A stretch of DNA of 42,274 nt from an uncultured Acetatifactor sp. Its GTDB lineage: Bacteria > Bacillota > Clostridia > Lachnospirales > Lachnospiraceae. The stretch covers positions 14,117 to 56,390 of the forward strand of contig CAJUNZ010000004.1 of assembly GCA_910587755.1 (NCBI GenBank). Reading direction: 5' to 3'. Position numbers and translations under genes: made by a program. Below, in pieces: positions 1 through 7,243 of this stretch. Each line of letters opens with the position of its first letter. Position 1 is the first letter of the stretch. The notes beneath the pieces were generated by a model. That model was not told where the DNA came from, did no database searches, and saw nothing but the letters and a program-made list of their open reading frames with translations.

Positions 1-133
1 ACGGCCTGAGCAGGCCGCCCGGACTGCCTGGGCGCTCCGGGAACACCTCCCCGGGGCTGTGCCAGAACGGCCTGAGCAGGCCGCCCGGACTGCCTGGGCG
101 CTCCGGGAACACCTCCCCGGGACTGCGCCGAAG
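1..133. repeat. 66-bp tandem repeat, two copies, hairpin-rich
   Basis: Two near-identical units start at positions 1 and 67 and differ only near their ends. Each unit contains CGGCCTG-AG-CAGGCCG, a near-loopless inverted repeat, followed by CCCGGA...TCCGGG, a second stem with a 12-nt loop. The first copy touches the window edge, so the array may continue to the left. The period is a multiple of three and one plus-strand frame stays open through both copies, so it could be a coding repeat of 22 residues or a structured intergenic repeat. Confidence 0.85.
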
Positions 134-187
134 CTCTGCGGATCACCCCCTGCTGTCCCAGACTTTCACGCCCTGTATGCTTTATAA
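2..187 (+). CDS. possible C-terminal fragment of a repeat-containing ORF
   Basis: A plus-strand frame is open from the left edge to a TAA at 185-187. It reads through both 66-bp repeats, giving a 22-residue unit that contains ALREHLPG twice, then a short unique tail. No start codon is visible, and composition alone (Arg, Ala, Pro rich) does not prove coding. In its favour, a hairpin with a T-rich tail in plus orientation follows at 227-280. I recognise no family. A non-coding repeat with an accidentally open frame is the main alternative. Confidence 0.25.
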   Translation, partial: RPEQAARTAWALREHLPGAVPERPEQAARTAWALREHLPGTAPKLCGSPPAVPDFHALYAL

Positions 188-226
188 CCTGTGTATCAAA
201 GTAAAGTGCTCTTTCCATACGCACAA

Positions 227-280
227 GCCCTCCTGTTACCTTTAATTATAGTAACAGAAGGGCCTGAGAACTTTTCTTTT
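227..280 (+). terminator. intrinsic terminator, plus orientation
   Basis: A 13-bp stem (227-239 with 251-263, one C:A mismatch) encloses an 11-nt loop and is followed by a T-rich stretch around 271-280. The minus-strand side has no T-run, so it most likely ends a plus-strand transcript from the left rather than the lipoprotein gene at 335-1298. Confidence 0.6.
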
Positions 281-334
281 CTATTATCCTTTTCCTAAGA
301 TTTTGTGAAGAAAATACACTTGCCGGAAGCTGTC

Positions 335-1298
335 CTATGAGACTGCCTCCATGTCCACCTCATAACCGCTCCAGGTGCCCCCTTCAGGCCAGACTGCAGT
401 GCAGTCAACAAAACAATAGGCTCCCAGAGGTCCACGCCATTTCTCTGCATCAAACTTCAGCTGAGACAAATTAAAATCCGGGGCTTCCTCCACAGGAGTA
501 ATGGAGAACAACACCCCTTCCTCCCACTGATAAACCTTGTATTCTGCTCCTGTGTCCACTTCCGTCAGGTAGCCTTCCTCCGCCAGCTCCTCCTGGGTCA
601 GGGTCAGCGCTTCCACGCCGTGCTGCCCGGCAAAACTCCATGCAATGGCATCCTTCTCGGCCTCCGTGAGACCGCCCGGCGCCTGGGACAGATCCACACT
701 GACATAGCGAATATCCTTGTTCAGCCCTGAATCCACATCCCAGAGATCATTGAGCACCTGAAGATACAACCCACATAGATCGTAATATGTCCCACTGGGG
801 TTTTCCTCCGTTCCCAGGCTGTAGGCCTGGATCTGACTCAGTCCTCCCAGCTGCGCAGGATAGGTCTCCAGCACACTGTTAAAGAGAACCTCCAGCATCA
901 TGCCGTCCTCCAGGACAGAACTGTCCGCCAACCTGCCGTCCAGATACACGGGCACACTGCTGCCCAGGGAAACAGAGTACACTTCTCCCCTGTTTTTTCC
1001 GGCCAGAAGCAGGGACTCCGATCCGCCGCCCTCCACAAGCCGCAGTTTCACGGTAGTGCCTTCCTCCGAACCAGGGATGCTCTCTCCCTTCCCCACTCCT
1101 CCAGAGCCGTCTCCTGCCGTTCCCTCTGCTTCAGAGCCACTATCTGTCGTTCCCTCCGCCCTGGAGCCGCTCCCACCTGATGCCACTACCTCCCCACTGT
1201 CACTGCCGGGCACAGCTTCCGCTTTGTCCCCCAGAGCCTGACACCCCGTCAGCGCCAGAATCATCACCGCCAATCCAGTCAATACAATCTTTTTCATA
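335..1298 (-). CDS. putative lipoprotein with a Ser/Gly/Glu-rich linker
   Basis: A 320-residue predicted lipoprotein. The N-terminus is a classic type II signal (MKKIVLTG, hydrophobic core, lipobox LTGC). It is followed by about 60 residues of Gly/Ser/Glu-rich linker resembling a flexible wall spacer, then a soluble domain. I chose the ATG at 1298, seven codons inside the longest frame, because AAAGGATGGGCT lies directly upstream and the signal peptide then begins properly. The C-terminal domain (stretches such as GEVYSVSLGSSVPVYLDG and DLSQAPGGLTEAEKDAIAW) resembles small-domain lipoproteins common in Clostridia, but I cannot name the family. It is expected on the outer face of the membrane. 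No clear operon partner. Confidence 0.8.
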
Positions 1299-1410
1299 GC
1301 CCATCCTTTCCCGCACACCGCGTCATCCTACAACAGTTCCGGTCCCCAAAGGACCCTTCTGTCCTGATAGACGTCATTTGGCAGAAAAGGTTTCACAGGA
1401 CGGCTCCACC

Positions 1411-2436
1411 TCAGGCATTGGGTATGCGGGACAGCTGTGCATCCAGTTTTGCCACAAAATCCTCCGGCACCCCTGCATAGGCCAGCATATCCCGCAGCTT
1501 CATTCCATCCAGCACGCCGGCGGCCATATCTTCCTCCGCAACAATCACGCCCCCGGCCTCCTGGCGCACCTTTGCCAGTATCGGTCCAAGAAACGTCCTG
1601 GCCTGGGGAACACCCATCAAATGTCCGAAAGTGCAGTCCACCGACAAAAATGTCTCTCCATTATCCGTCATATGCCACCGGCACACAGGCTCTGTCATGC
1701 CTCCGGTGCCAAAATCCCCCAGCACATCCTTCAGCCACCCGATGCTGTCCTCCACCCAGCCGGAGATCCTGCGGCACACCGCCCCGTCCAGAGCCTGAAC
1801 CGCACTGTCACAGGTGGAAAACCCATGGGGCCCATAGGCATAGATATGACTCTCAAACGCCACATCATGATCCGCCAGAGCCTGCATAAATCGAATGGTA
1901 TTGGACACAGGCACCACATTGTCCGTTCTGCTGGAAAAAAGAAAACAGGGCGGGGTACTCCCGTCCACGGCGGACACGGTATCCGGCGCAGTCCTGCAGC
2001 AGGCCCGCACATCCGTTCCGGTCACCGCATAGCCCAGAACCGCCGCATTGGGGCGATTTACCCCCATCACAGCCGCTGCCGCCGCCAGATGTCCCCCTGC
2101 CGAAAAACCTACCACCGCAATTTTATCCTGATACAGATTCCATTCCTCCGCCCTCTCCCGGATAAGCCCCATGGCCTGTTCATAGTCATCCAGAGGATTG
2201 GGCCAGACCGCGTCCTCTCCCACGGAATACCGCAGGATAAATGCCTGAAACCCTGCTTTCAGATAGGACAGGGCCACCGGGTCCGCCTCCCGCTCGGAAC
2301 AGTACTGATAACCGCCTCCCGGAAGCACCAGAACCGCCGGGCGTTTTACCCCGCTGCGAAATTTTCCCGCCTCCTGCAGGTATACCGTCAAGGACACATT
2401 TCTCTCTTCATTTAATATAATTGTCTCTGCACGCAT
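1411..2436 (-). CDS. alpha/beta hydrolase, acetyl-esterase/BD-FAE type
   Basis: A 341-residue cytoplasmic alpha/beta hydrolase; no signal peptide is seen. The oxyanion-hole motif LPGGGYQYCS is near residue 40. The nucleophile elbow GFSAGGH is near residue 110. The likely acid is Asp in SSRTDNVVP and the likely base is His in YGPHGFS near residue 205, giving a complete Ser-Asp-His set. These motifs fit carbohydrate-esterase-like hydrolases that deacetylate xylan-type oligosaccharides, but the substrate is inferred. About 80 residues beyond the catalytic His (CRWHMTDNGETFLSV onward) are longer than a minimal domain and of unknown role. The start at 2436 has GGGGTG five bases upstream. Confidence 0.8.
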   Translation of the reverse strand: MRAETIILNEERNVSLTVYLQEAGKFRSGVKRPAVLVLPGGGYQYCSEREADPVALSYLKAGFQAFILRYSVGEDAVWPNPLDDYEQAMGLIRERAEEWNLYQDKIAVVGFSAGGHLAAAAAVMGVNRPNAAVLGYAVTGTDVRACCRTAPDTVSAVDGSTPPCFLFSSRTDNVVPVSNTIRFMQALADHDVAFESHIYAYGPHGFSTCDSAVQALDGAVCRRISGWVEDSIGWLKDVLGDFGTGGMTEPVCRWHMTDNGETFLSVDCTFGHLMGVPQARTFLGPILAKVRQEAGGVIVAEEDMAAGVLDGMKLRDMLAYAGVPEDFVAKLDAQLSRIPNA

Positions 2437-2523
2437 GCTTACACCCCATTCGTTCTTTTGAATCTTCCCGTTCCCTGTTCATTATATACGCCCTGGGGCA
2501 AAACAGCAACGAATATTTATCCC

Positions 2524-4104
2524 TTACAGAAGGGGAGCGGCCACCTTCATCAAAATTCCCGTCAGCTTCACTGTCAGTTTTTCCGCTTTGACCGTCTCAG
2601 ACGTGATCCGGCGGCATTTTTCCACAGTGGCCTGGAAATCCTCCTCTATCCTGGGGATACAGCCTGTCCCATACATATATGTGGCACACTCAAAATGGTG
2701 GTACAAACTTCGGTAATCCAGGTTGATGGTGCCCACCACCGCCTCTCTGTCATCGCTGACAAAAACCTTGGCGTGGACAAATCCCGGCGTATATTCATAG
2801 ATCTGAACCCCCGACTCCAGCAGAGAAGTATAGTGGGTTTTCGCCAGCGCATAGGGAATCCGCTTGTCCGGAATGCCAGGCAGCACCAGAGCCACCTCCA
2901 CCCCACGCTCCGCCGCATATTTCAGAGCGGTCTCGGTCTCCCCGTCCAGAATCAGATAGGGGGTCATAATGTGTACATAGCGCCTGGCCCGGTACAGGAT
3001 ATCCATGTAAACCCTCTCCCCCACCTTTTCGCCGTCCAGAGGACAGTCCCCGTAAGGGATCACATAGCCTGCCGCCTCTTTCCGACAGGGGACGGGATGG
3101 GCAAGAAACCGCTGAAATTCTATCTCCTTCTCGTCGATGCTCCACATCTGCAGAAACATCAGGGTAAAACTCCTGGCCGCCTCCCCCCGGACCATCACCG
3201 CCGTATCCTTCCAGTGGCCGAAACGCTCCACCCGGTTGATATATTCATCCGCCAGGTTGACTCCTCCGTTAAAAGCCGTGTGTCCGTCAATGACCAGAAT
3301 CTTGCGGTGATCCCGGTAATTGTAATGGGTGGAGATAAAGGGGGAAACAGGTGCAAATACTTTGCACTGAATCCCAAGCTCCTTCAAAAGTTTCGGGTAG
3401 TTGTGAGGCAGCAGCGCCAGCTCGCAGGTGCCGTCATAGAGCAGCCGCACCTCCACGCCCTCCCTGGCTTTTCTGGCCAGAATCTCCAGCACCTTTCCCC
3501 ACATAAGACCTTCGTTAATGATAAAATACTCCAGGAAGATAAAATGCTCCGCCCCTTCCAGCTGACGCAGCATCTCCTCAAACTTCTCTTCCCCCAGAGA
3601 AAAGTATGTCACCTCCGTCTGGTCAAACACCGGATGGCAGCTGCTTCTGGCGATATAGTGGGCCAGAGACGCCGCGCCGGGATCCTCCGCTGCCAGAGCC
3701 CGGGCCGGCCCTTCCGGCTGCGGGATGGCCTCCCGCGTCATATCAACAATCTGGCCAAAACGGGCCTTCAACGCCCTGTGGCCGATATCCCTCTGGGTAT
3801 ACCAGTACAGCAGGGCCCCAAACACCGGCATAAGCATCATAATAATCAGCCAGGTAATCTTGGCCGTGGGATTTATCCTGCTGTTCAGCAGATACAGCAC
3901 CATAAGCAGGGAAAAAACCACCATGCCGCTGTACGCATGGAACCAAAGTCCCTCAAACCAGAAAAATATACTGCAGAGGAACACCGCCTGCAGTACCATC
4001 AGAAACAGGAACAGTCCCATACGGCTGAACAATATGTGGGCAATGCCCTTCTTTCCCTTTTTAATCAGACGGATCCCCATGCCGTCAATATTGCCGCTGC
4101 GCAT
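2524..4104 (-). CDS. cls: cardiolipin synthase
   Basis: A membrane phospholipase-D-superfamily enzyme that condenses two phosphatidylglycerols into cardiolipin and glycerol. Two or three N-terminal membrane segments (LFLFLMVLQAVFLCSIFF, then the segments around MVVFSLLMVLYLL and ITWLIIMMLMPVFGALLYW) precede two catalytic HKD motifs: HRKILVIDG in the first half and HAKVFVSDD near the C-terminus. A conserved GGVNLADEYI follows the first. I placed the start at the ATG at 4104, where GAGGTG lies six bases upstream; a frame start at 4170 would add 22 residues but has its Shine-Dalgarno almost touching the ATG. The length of about 526 residues fits the family. It is followed in transcription by the esterase gene, with a gap under 100 bp. 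Confidence 0.93.
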   Translation of the reverse strand: MRSGNIDGMGIRLIKKGKKGIAHILFSRMGLFLFLMVLQAVFLCSIFFWFEGLWFHAYSGMVVFSLLMVLYLLNSRINPTAKITWLIIMMLMPVFGALLYWYTQRDIGHRALKARFGQIVDMTREAIPQPEGPARALAAEDPGAASLAHYIARSSCHPVFDQTEVTYFSLGEEKFEEMLRQLEGAEHFIFLEYFIINEGLMWGKVLEILARKAREGVEVRLLYDGTCELALLPHNYPKLLKELGIQCKVFAPVSPFISTHYNYRDHRKILVIDGHTAFNGGVNLADEYINRVERFGHWKDTAVMVRGEAARSFTLMFLQMWSIDEKEIEFQRFLAHPVPCRKEAAGYVIPYGDCPLDGEKVGERVYMDILYRARRYVHIMTPYLILDGETETALKYAAERGVEVALVLPGIPDKRIPYALAKTHYTSLLESGVQIYEYTPGFVHAKVFVSDDREAVVGTINLDYRSLYHHFECATYMYGTGCIPRIEEDFQATVEKCRRITSETVKAEKLTVKLTGILMKVAAPLL

Positions 4105-4214
4105 TTCCGCCACCTCTTTCTTCTTTCGTCCGGAGCGCACCCGAAAAAGGGAACGGACCAATATGTCCATCCCCTTTTCAAGACTTAGAAATTATCCAAA
4201 ATCAGCTGGTACAA

Positions 4215-4388
4215 TTAGTTATAGTTCTCAATGCAAGGCTGGAACATGCTCTTGCTCACGCCGCAGAGAGGGCAGCACCAGTCGTCGGGAAGATCCGCAA
4301 ATGCTGTGCCGGGAGCGATGCCATGCTCCGGATCTCCTTTTTCAGGATCATAAGTGTACCCACAAGGGTTGCAAAAATACTTCTGCAT
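4215..4388 (-). CDS. rubredoxin
   Basis: A 57-residue one-iron electron carrier that passes electrons to rubrerythrin-type peroxide reductases in anaerobes. It has the two iron-binding CxxCG knuckles: CNPCG near the N-terminus and CPLCG near residue 39. The rubredoxin signature YTYDPEKGDPEHGI...F and PDDW lies between them, so all four Cys ligands are present and the length is normal. The start at 4388 is preceded by AAAGGAG. It lies 32 bp downstream of the reverse-rubrerythrin stop on the same strand, fitting an electron-donor/acceptor pair in one operon, probably under PerR. Confidence 0.95.
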   Translation of the reverse strand: MQKYFCNPCGYTYDPEKGDPEHGIAPGTAFADLPDDWCCPLCGVSKSMFQPCIENYN

Positions 4389-4420
4389 TTTTCAAGTCTC
4401 CTTTCTGATTTATATAAGTT

Positions 4421-4960
4421 TTAGCCAAAATATCTGTTCAAAAGTCCTTCAAATGCCTTGCCGTGCCTTGCCTCGTCCCTGGCCATTTCATGTACGGTGT
4501 CATGGATGGCATCCAGGCCCAGTTCCTTTGCTCTCTTGGCGAGATCCACCTTGCCTGCGGTAGCGCCGTTCTCCGCATCCACTCTCATCTGCAGGTTCTT
4601 CTTGGTGGAGTCAGTCACAACTTCTCCCAGAAGCTCCGCAAACTTAGCTGCATGTTCTGCCTCTTCGTAGGCAGCTTTCTCATAGTACATGCCAACCTCA
4701 GGATATCCCTCCCTGTGAGCAACCCTTGCCATCGCCAGGTACATGCCTACTTCAGAGCACTCGCCCTCAAAGTTTGCGCGCAGATCTTTGATAATGTCCT
4801 CACGTACACCCTGTGCCACGCCAACCACATGCTCCGCTGCCCAGGTCTTGTCTGCGGACTGAACCGTGAACTTCTCTGCGGGTGCATGGCATACAGGGCA
4901 CTCTGCAGGCGCTGCATCGCCCTCATGAACGTAACCGCATACTTGACATACAAACTTCAT
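4421..4960 (-). CDS. reverse rubrerythrin
   Basis: A 179-residue non-heme iron peroxide reductase with the rubredoxin domain at the N-terminus (C5xxC8 and C21xxC24) and the ferritin-like diiron four-helix domain after it. This order is the reverse of classical rubrerythrin. The diiron helices carry EGECSEVGMYLAMARVA, AAYEEAEHAAKF and HEMARDEARHGKAF, supplying the Glu/His ligands. Clostridial reverse rubrerythrins reduce H2O2 and O2 using NADH via rubredoxin reductase and are strongly PerR-repressed. The neighbours here, perR upstream and rubredoxin downstream, match that role. A strong Shine-Dalgarno (AAAAGGAGAGAGG) precedes the ATG. Confidence 0.94.
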   Translation of the reverse strand: MKFVCQVCGYVHEGDAAPAECPVCHAPAEKFTVQSADKTWAAEHVVGVAQGVREDIIKDLRANFEGECSEVGMYLAMARVAHREGYPEVGMYYEKAAYEEAEHAAKFAELLGEVVTDSTKKNLQMRVDAENGATAGKVDLAKRAKELGLDAIHDTVHEMARDEARHGKAFEGLLNRYFG

Positions 4961-5152
4961 AATTCCTCTCTCCTTTTCGTTTTTCAGCTAAAACCTGCTG
5001 TGCTTATTATCATGCCGTCTCCGGCAGTTCCGCCGGCTTCCGACATCGACAACCTCTCATCATACACGGGGCCTGTCCTGCTGGGGCGTGCCTTTCGTCC
5101 TTTTCCAGCCATTCTCAATCTGCCCGCAAGCCTTTCTCCCTGGCGGGAAGGC

Positions 5153-5542
5153 TTACTCCTTCTCCCTGCAGCGGGCACAGATCCCATAAAAATATGTCAC
5201 ATACCCCTCAATCTCCCCATCAAAATTGGCAGCTGCCCTCTCTGTGATCGTCTCAATATTGTCCATCTCCAGGTCAATCACACTGCCGCAGCACCTGCAG
5301 ATAAAATGATAGTGGGGAGAGATATCCGCATCAAAATGATCCACGCCGTCCCCCATGTCCAGACGCCTGATCTCGCCGTCCTCCGCCAGGAGGGTCAGAT
5401 TGCGGTATACAGTGCCCAGACTGATATTAGGATTTTCCTGCCGGACACTCCGGTAGACTGTGTCTGCTGTGGGGTGGTCCTTCCTGCTTATGAGGAAATC
5501 CTTGATCAGCTTTCGCTGCCTGCTGTATTTCCGTGCAGCCAT
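5153..5542 (-). CDS. perR: PerR-type peroxide-sensing Fur-family repressor
   Basis: A 129-residue Fur-family repressor. The winged helix (residues about 5-75) contains ISLGTVYRNLTLLAEDGEI. The regulatory-metal set typical of PerR is visible: H23, D71 (in DHFDAD), H77 and H79 (in HYHF) and D90. The Asp corresponding to B. subtilis PerR D85 points to PerR rather than Fur. The structural zinc site C82/C85 with C122/C125 is complete. The start has GGAAGGAG upstream. It heads the run perR, reverse rubrerythrin, rubredoxin, with a 15-bp dyad just after its -10 box, implying autoregulation. Confidence 0.9.
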   Translation of the reverse strand: MAARKYSRQRKLIKDFLISRKDHPTADTVYRSVRQENPNISLGTVYRNLTLLAEDGEIRRLDMGDGVDHFDADISPHYHFICRCCGSVIDLEMDNIETITERAAANFDGEIEGYVTYFYGICARCREKE

Positions 5543-5597
5543 CCTGCACTCCTTCCTGAAATTATGTCAAAAAAATGCCACCCTGTCCTTTAGATAT

Positions 5598-5645
5598 CAG
5601 TAATAATTACTGTTTTAATTATAATGATTTTTTGCCGGCTGTCAA
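5598..5645 (-). promoter_or_regulatory. perR promoter with 7-1-7 per box
   Basis: Reading the minus strand, TTGACA (5645-5640) and TATAAT (5623-5618) are separated by 16 bp. Five bases beyond the -10 lies CAGTAATTATTACTG (5612-5598), a perfect 7-1-7 inverted repeat of the Fur/PerR-box form. A repressor bound there would block transcription initiation of perR. Confidence 0.8.
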
Positions 5646-5685
5646 TAAATTTTGGATAAGGCTTCTATGAAATTTCTATGAAATT

Positions 5686-6549
5686 TTAAACTGTACCAAA
5701 CTCCTTCTCATGTTTCTTGAAAAAATCATAATACACTCTGACGCCTGGCAGCTCCGTCCACCTCTTCACATCCACCACTTCCTCATCCATGTCATAGATT
5801 TTCGCCCCCTGCATGGACAGCAGAAAGGGGGAGTGGGTGGCAATGATAAACTGGCAGCCGAAAAACCGCGCTGAGTCTTCCAGAAATTTCAGCAGCTCCT
5901 GCTGACGCAGGGAGGAGAGACTGTTCTCCGGCTCGTCCAGAAGATACAGACCGTTTTCCTGGATCTTCTCTGAAAAATAGAGAAAGGCGCTCTCCCCGTT
6001 GGAGTGTTCCCGCACATTGTCCATCAGCTGTCCCCGGACATATTTTGACTGGGTCCTGCTCCGGGAAAGCTGCACTTTCTTCAGCTGTTCATAGTCATCC
6101 AGGGATTTCATCTGGAAATGAGAATATTTATTTTCCAGATATTCCTCAAACAACTCCTCCCGTTTCTGGTCAATACCATTGTTCAGACTCCGCAGGTTCA
6201 GAATAAAATCAAACACATCATCACTGGTGATGACACAGCTGTGCCTGGGCACCTGAGACTGGGTCTCATACTCGCAGGCCTTCACATAATCTTCAAAAAA
6301 ATTAGAGCGGTTATACGCCGTATCCCTGCGAAGTCCCAGCTTTTCCGCAATCACATTCAAAGCGGTGGTCTTGCCGGATCCATTTCCCCCGTACAGCACG
6401 GTAACAGGTTCAAAATCCAGCATCCTCAGGGAATGCCGGGACAGAATCTGAAAGGGGTAAAAAGAATCATAGCATTTTCTTTTAATGTTCATCAGAAAAC
6501 TGTACTCCCACTCAATGTGGGGAAAAGAAAAATGTGACAGATAGATCAT
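5686..6549 (-). CDS. SMC/ABC-like ATPase (AAA family)
   Basis: A 287-residue stand-alone ATPase. Walker A is GGNGSGKTT at residues 54-62. A signature-like HSNGES is near 182, Walker B LYLLDEPENSLS is at 201-212, and the switch-type His is in ATHSPF near 239. The domain order and the short helical insert (about 120-175) match the family of small ATPases related to SMC/RecF and to OLD-like defence ATPases. No nuclease or membrane domain is present. Its ATG overlaps the stop of the upstream 75-aa gene (ATGA), and an AAGGAG lies inside that gene, so the two are translationally coupled. Function unknown; a DNA- or stress-related role is only inference. Confidence 0.8.
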   Translation of the reverse strand: MIYLSHFSFPHIEWEYSFLMNIKRKCYDSFYPFQILSRHSLRMLDFEPVTVLYGGNGSGKTTALNVIAEKLGLRRDTAYNRSNFFEDYVKACEYETQSQVPRHSCVITSDDVFDFILNLRSLNNGIDQKREELFEEYLENKYSHFQMKSLDDYEQLKKVQLSRSRTQSKYVRGQLMDNVREHSNGESAFLYFSEKIQENGLYLLDEPENSLSSLRQQELLKFLEDSARFFGCQFIIATHSPFLLSMQGAKIYDMDEEVVDVKRWTELPGVRVYYDFFKKHEKEFGTV

Positions 6550-6773
6550 TGCATCAACTCCTTCAGTTCCGCCAGAAGCTCCAGGTCGGACTGCTTTAAC
6601 TTAATGTTGGCCTTCACGGGCTCTTCCCCCGGCCTTGTCACCACAAATTCTACGATGGTGCCTTCCTCCGGGAGCTTTGTAAATACAGACTGCAGAAATG
6701 CCATAAATTTCGGGTGGCTGCCCGCAAACTGCATCTTGGCATTCATCAATTTCATAATCGTTGCTGGATTCAT
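6546..6773 (-). CDS. small conserved-looking protein coupled to the ATPase
   Basis: A 75-residue soluble protein with no signal peptide or membrane segment. It contains FMAFLQSVFTKLPEEGTIVEFVVTRPGE (written here only as landmarks around residues 23-50) and an acidic helical C-terminus (SDLELLAELKELM). The ATG at 6773 has GAGGAGATC upstream. The stop overlaps the start of the ATPase gene by four bases. I do not recognise the family. The tight coupling suggests a partner or adaptor of the ATPase. Confidence 0.7.
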   Translation of the reverse strand: MNPATIMKLMNAKMQFAGSHPKFMAFLQSVFTKLPEEGTIVEFVVTRPGEEPVKANIKLKQSDLELLAELKELMQ

Positions 6774-6855
6774 TTTGATCTCCTCTTCCAGCTCCGGGAC
6801 TGTTTTTTATTTATTTCAATTCCGGAACTGCTCTTCCGACATTTTCGTTCTTGGG

Positions 6856-6899
6856 ACAAAAAGGGACTCTTCCAGCTTTTGTGCTGGGAAAGAGTCCCT
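6856..6899 (-). terminator. terminator after tRNA-Leu
   Basis: A long stem (AGGGACTCTT...AAGAGTCCCT extended by CCAGC/GCTGG with a two-base bulge, 6862-6899) is followed on the minus strand by TTTTTG (6861-6856). It sits just downstream of the minus-strand tRNA pair and should end that transcript. Confidence 0.85.
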
Positions 6900-6916
6900 C
6901 CTCTCAATGTTGATCA

Positions 6917-7002
6917 TGCCGGCGACCGGACTTGAACCGGTACAGAATTTTACTTCTGGTGGATTTTAAGTCCACTGCGTCTGCCTATTCCGCCACGCCG
7001 GC
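6917..7002 (-). tRNA. tRNA-Leu (anticodon TAA)
   Basis: An 86-nt cloverleaf on the minus strand. The acceptor GCCGGCG pairs with CGCCGGC, discriminator A. The anticodon stem GTGGA/TCCAC encloses CTTAAAA, giving anticodon TAA. A long variable arm (type II) and T-loop GGTTCAAGTCC are present. CCA is not encoded. Confidence 0.96.
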
Positions 7003-7056
7003 AGTTATCTCCTGAACGGCCTTGCCTTCCAAAATCCGGAACCGTTTACAGATAAA

Positions 7057-7138
7057 TGGATGGGGGTGGATTCGAACCACCGAAGCATTAAGCAGCAGAT
7101 TTACAGTCTGTCCCCTTTGGCCACTCGGGAACCCATCC
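7057..7138 (-). tRNA. tRNA-Tyr (anticodon GTA)
   Basis: An 82-nt type II tRNA on the minus strand. The acceptor GGATGGG pairs with CCCATCC, discriminator A. The anticodon loop CTGTAAA gives GTA. The T-arm GGTGGTTCGAATCCACC is canonical. It lies 54 bp upstream of tRNA-Leu in the same transcript direction. Confidence 0.96.
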
Positions 7139-7243
7139 ATGCAGGGTATCAGGCCCTCACAAGACTTGATTGTAGCACAGTCCGCTCAAAAATGCAAGCA
7201 GAATTTTGCATATTTTACTTATTCATATTTTACTTATTGTCTA

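Noticed and set aside
1378..4188. Long plus-strand frames (345 and 576 codons) opposite the esterase and cardiolipin synthase genes
   Set aside because: They are antisense shadows: His/Gln/Pro-rich, without recognisable motifs or ribosome sites, while the minus frames have complete catalytic motifs.
5128..5154. AAGCCTT/AAGGCTT hairpin at the perR 3' end as a terminator
   Set aside because: No T-run; transcription probably continues into the rubrerythrin gene.
4984..5187. Short minus-strand ORF between perR and reverse rubrerythrin
   Set aside because: Overlaps the perR end in another frame, Arg/Gly-rich, and has no ribosome site.
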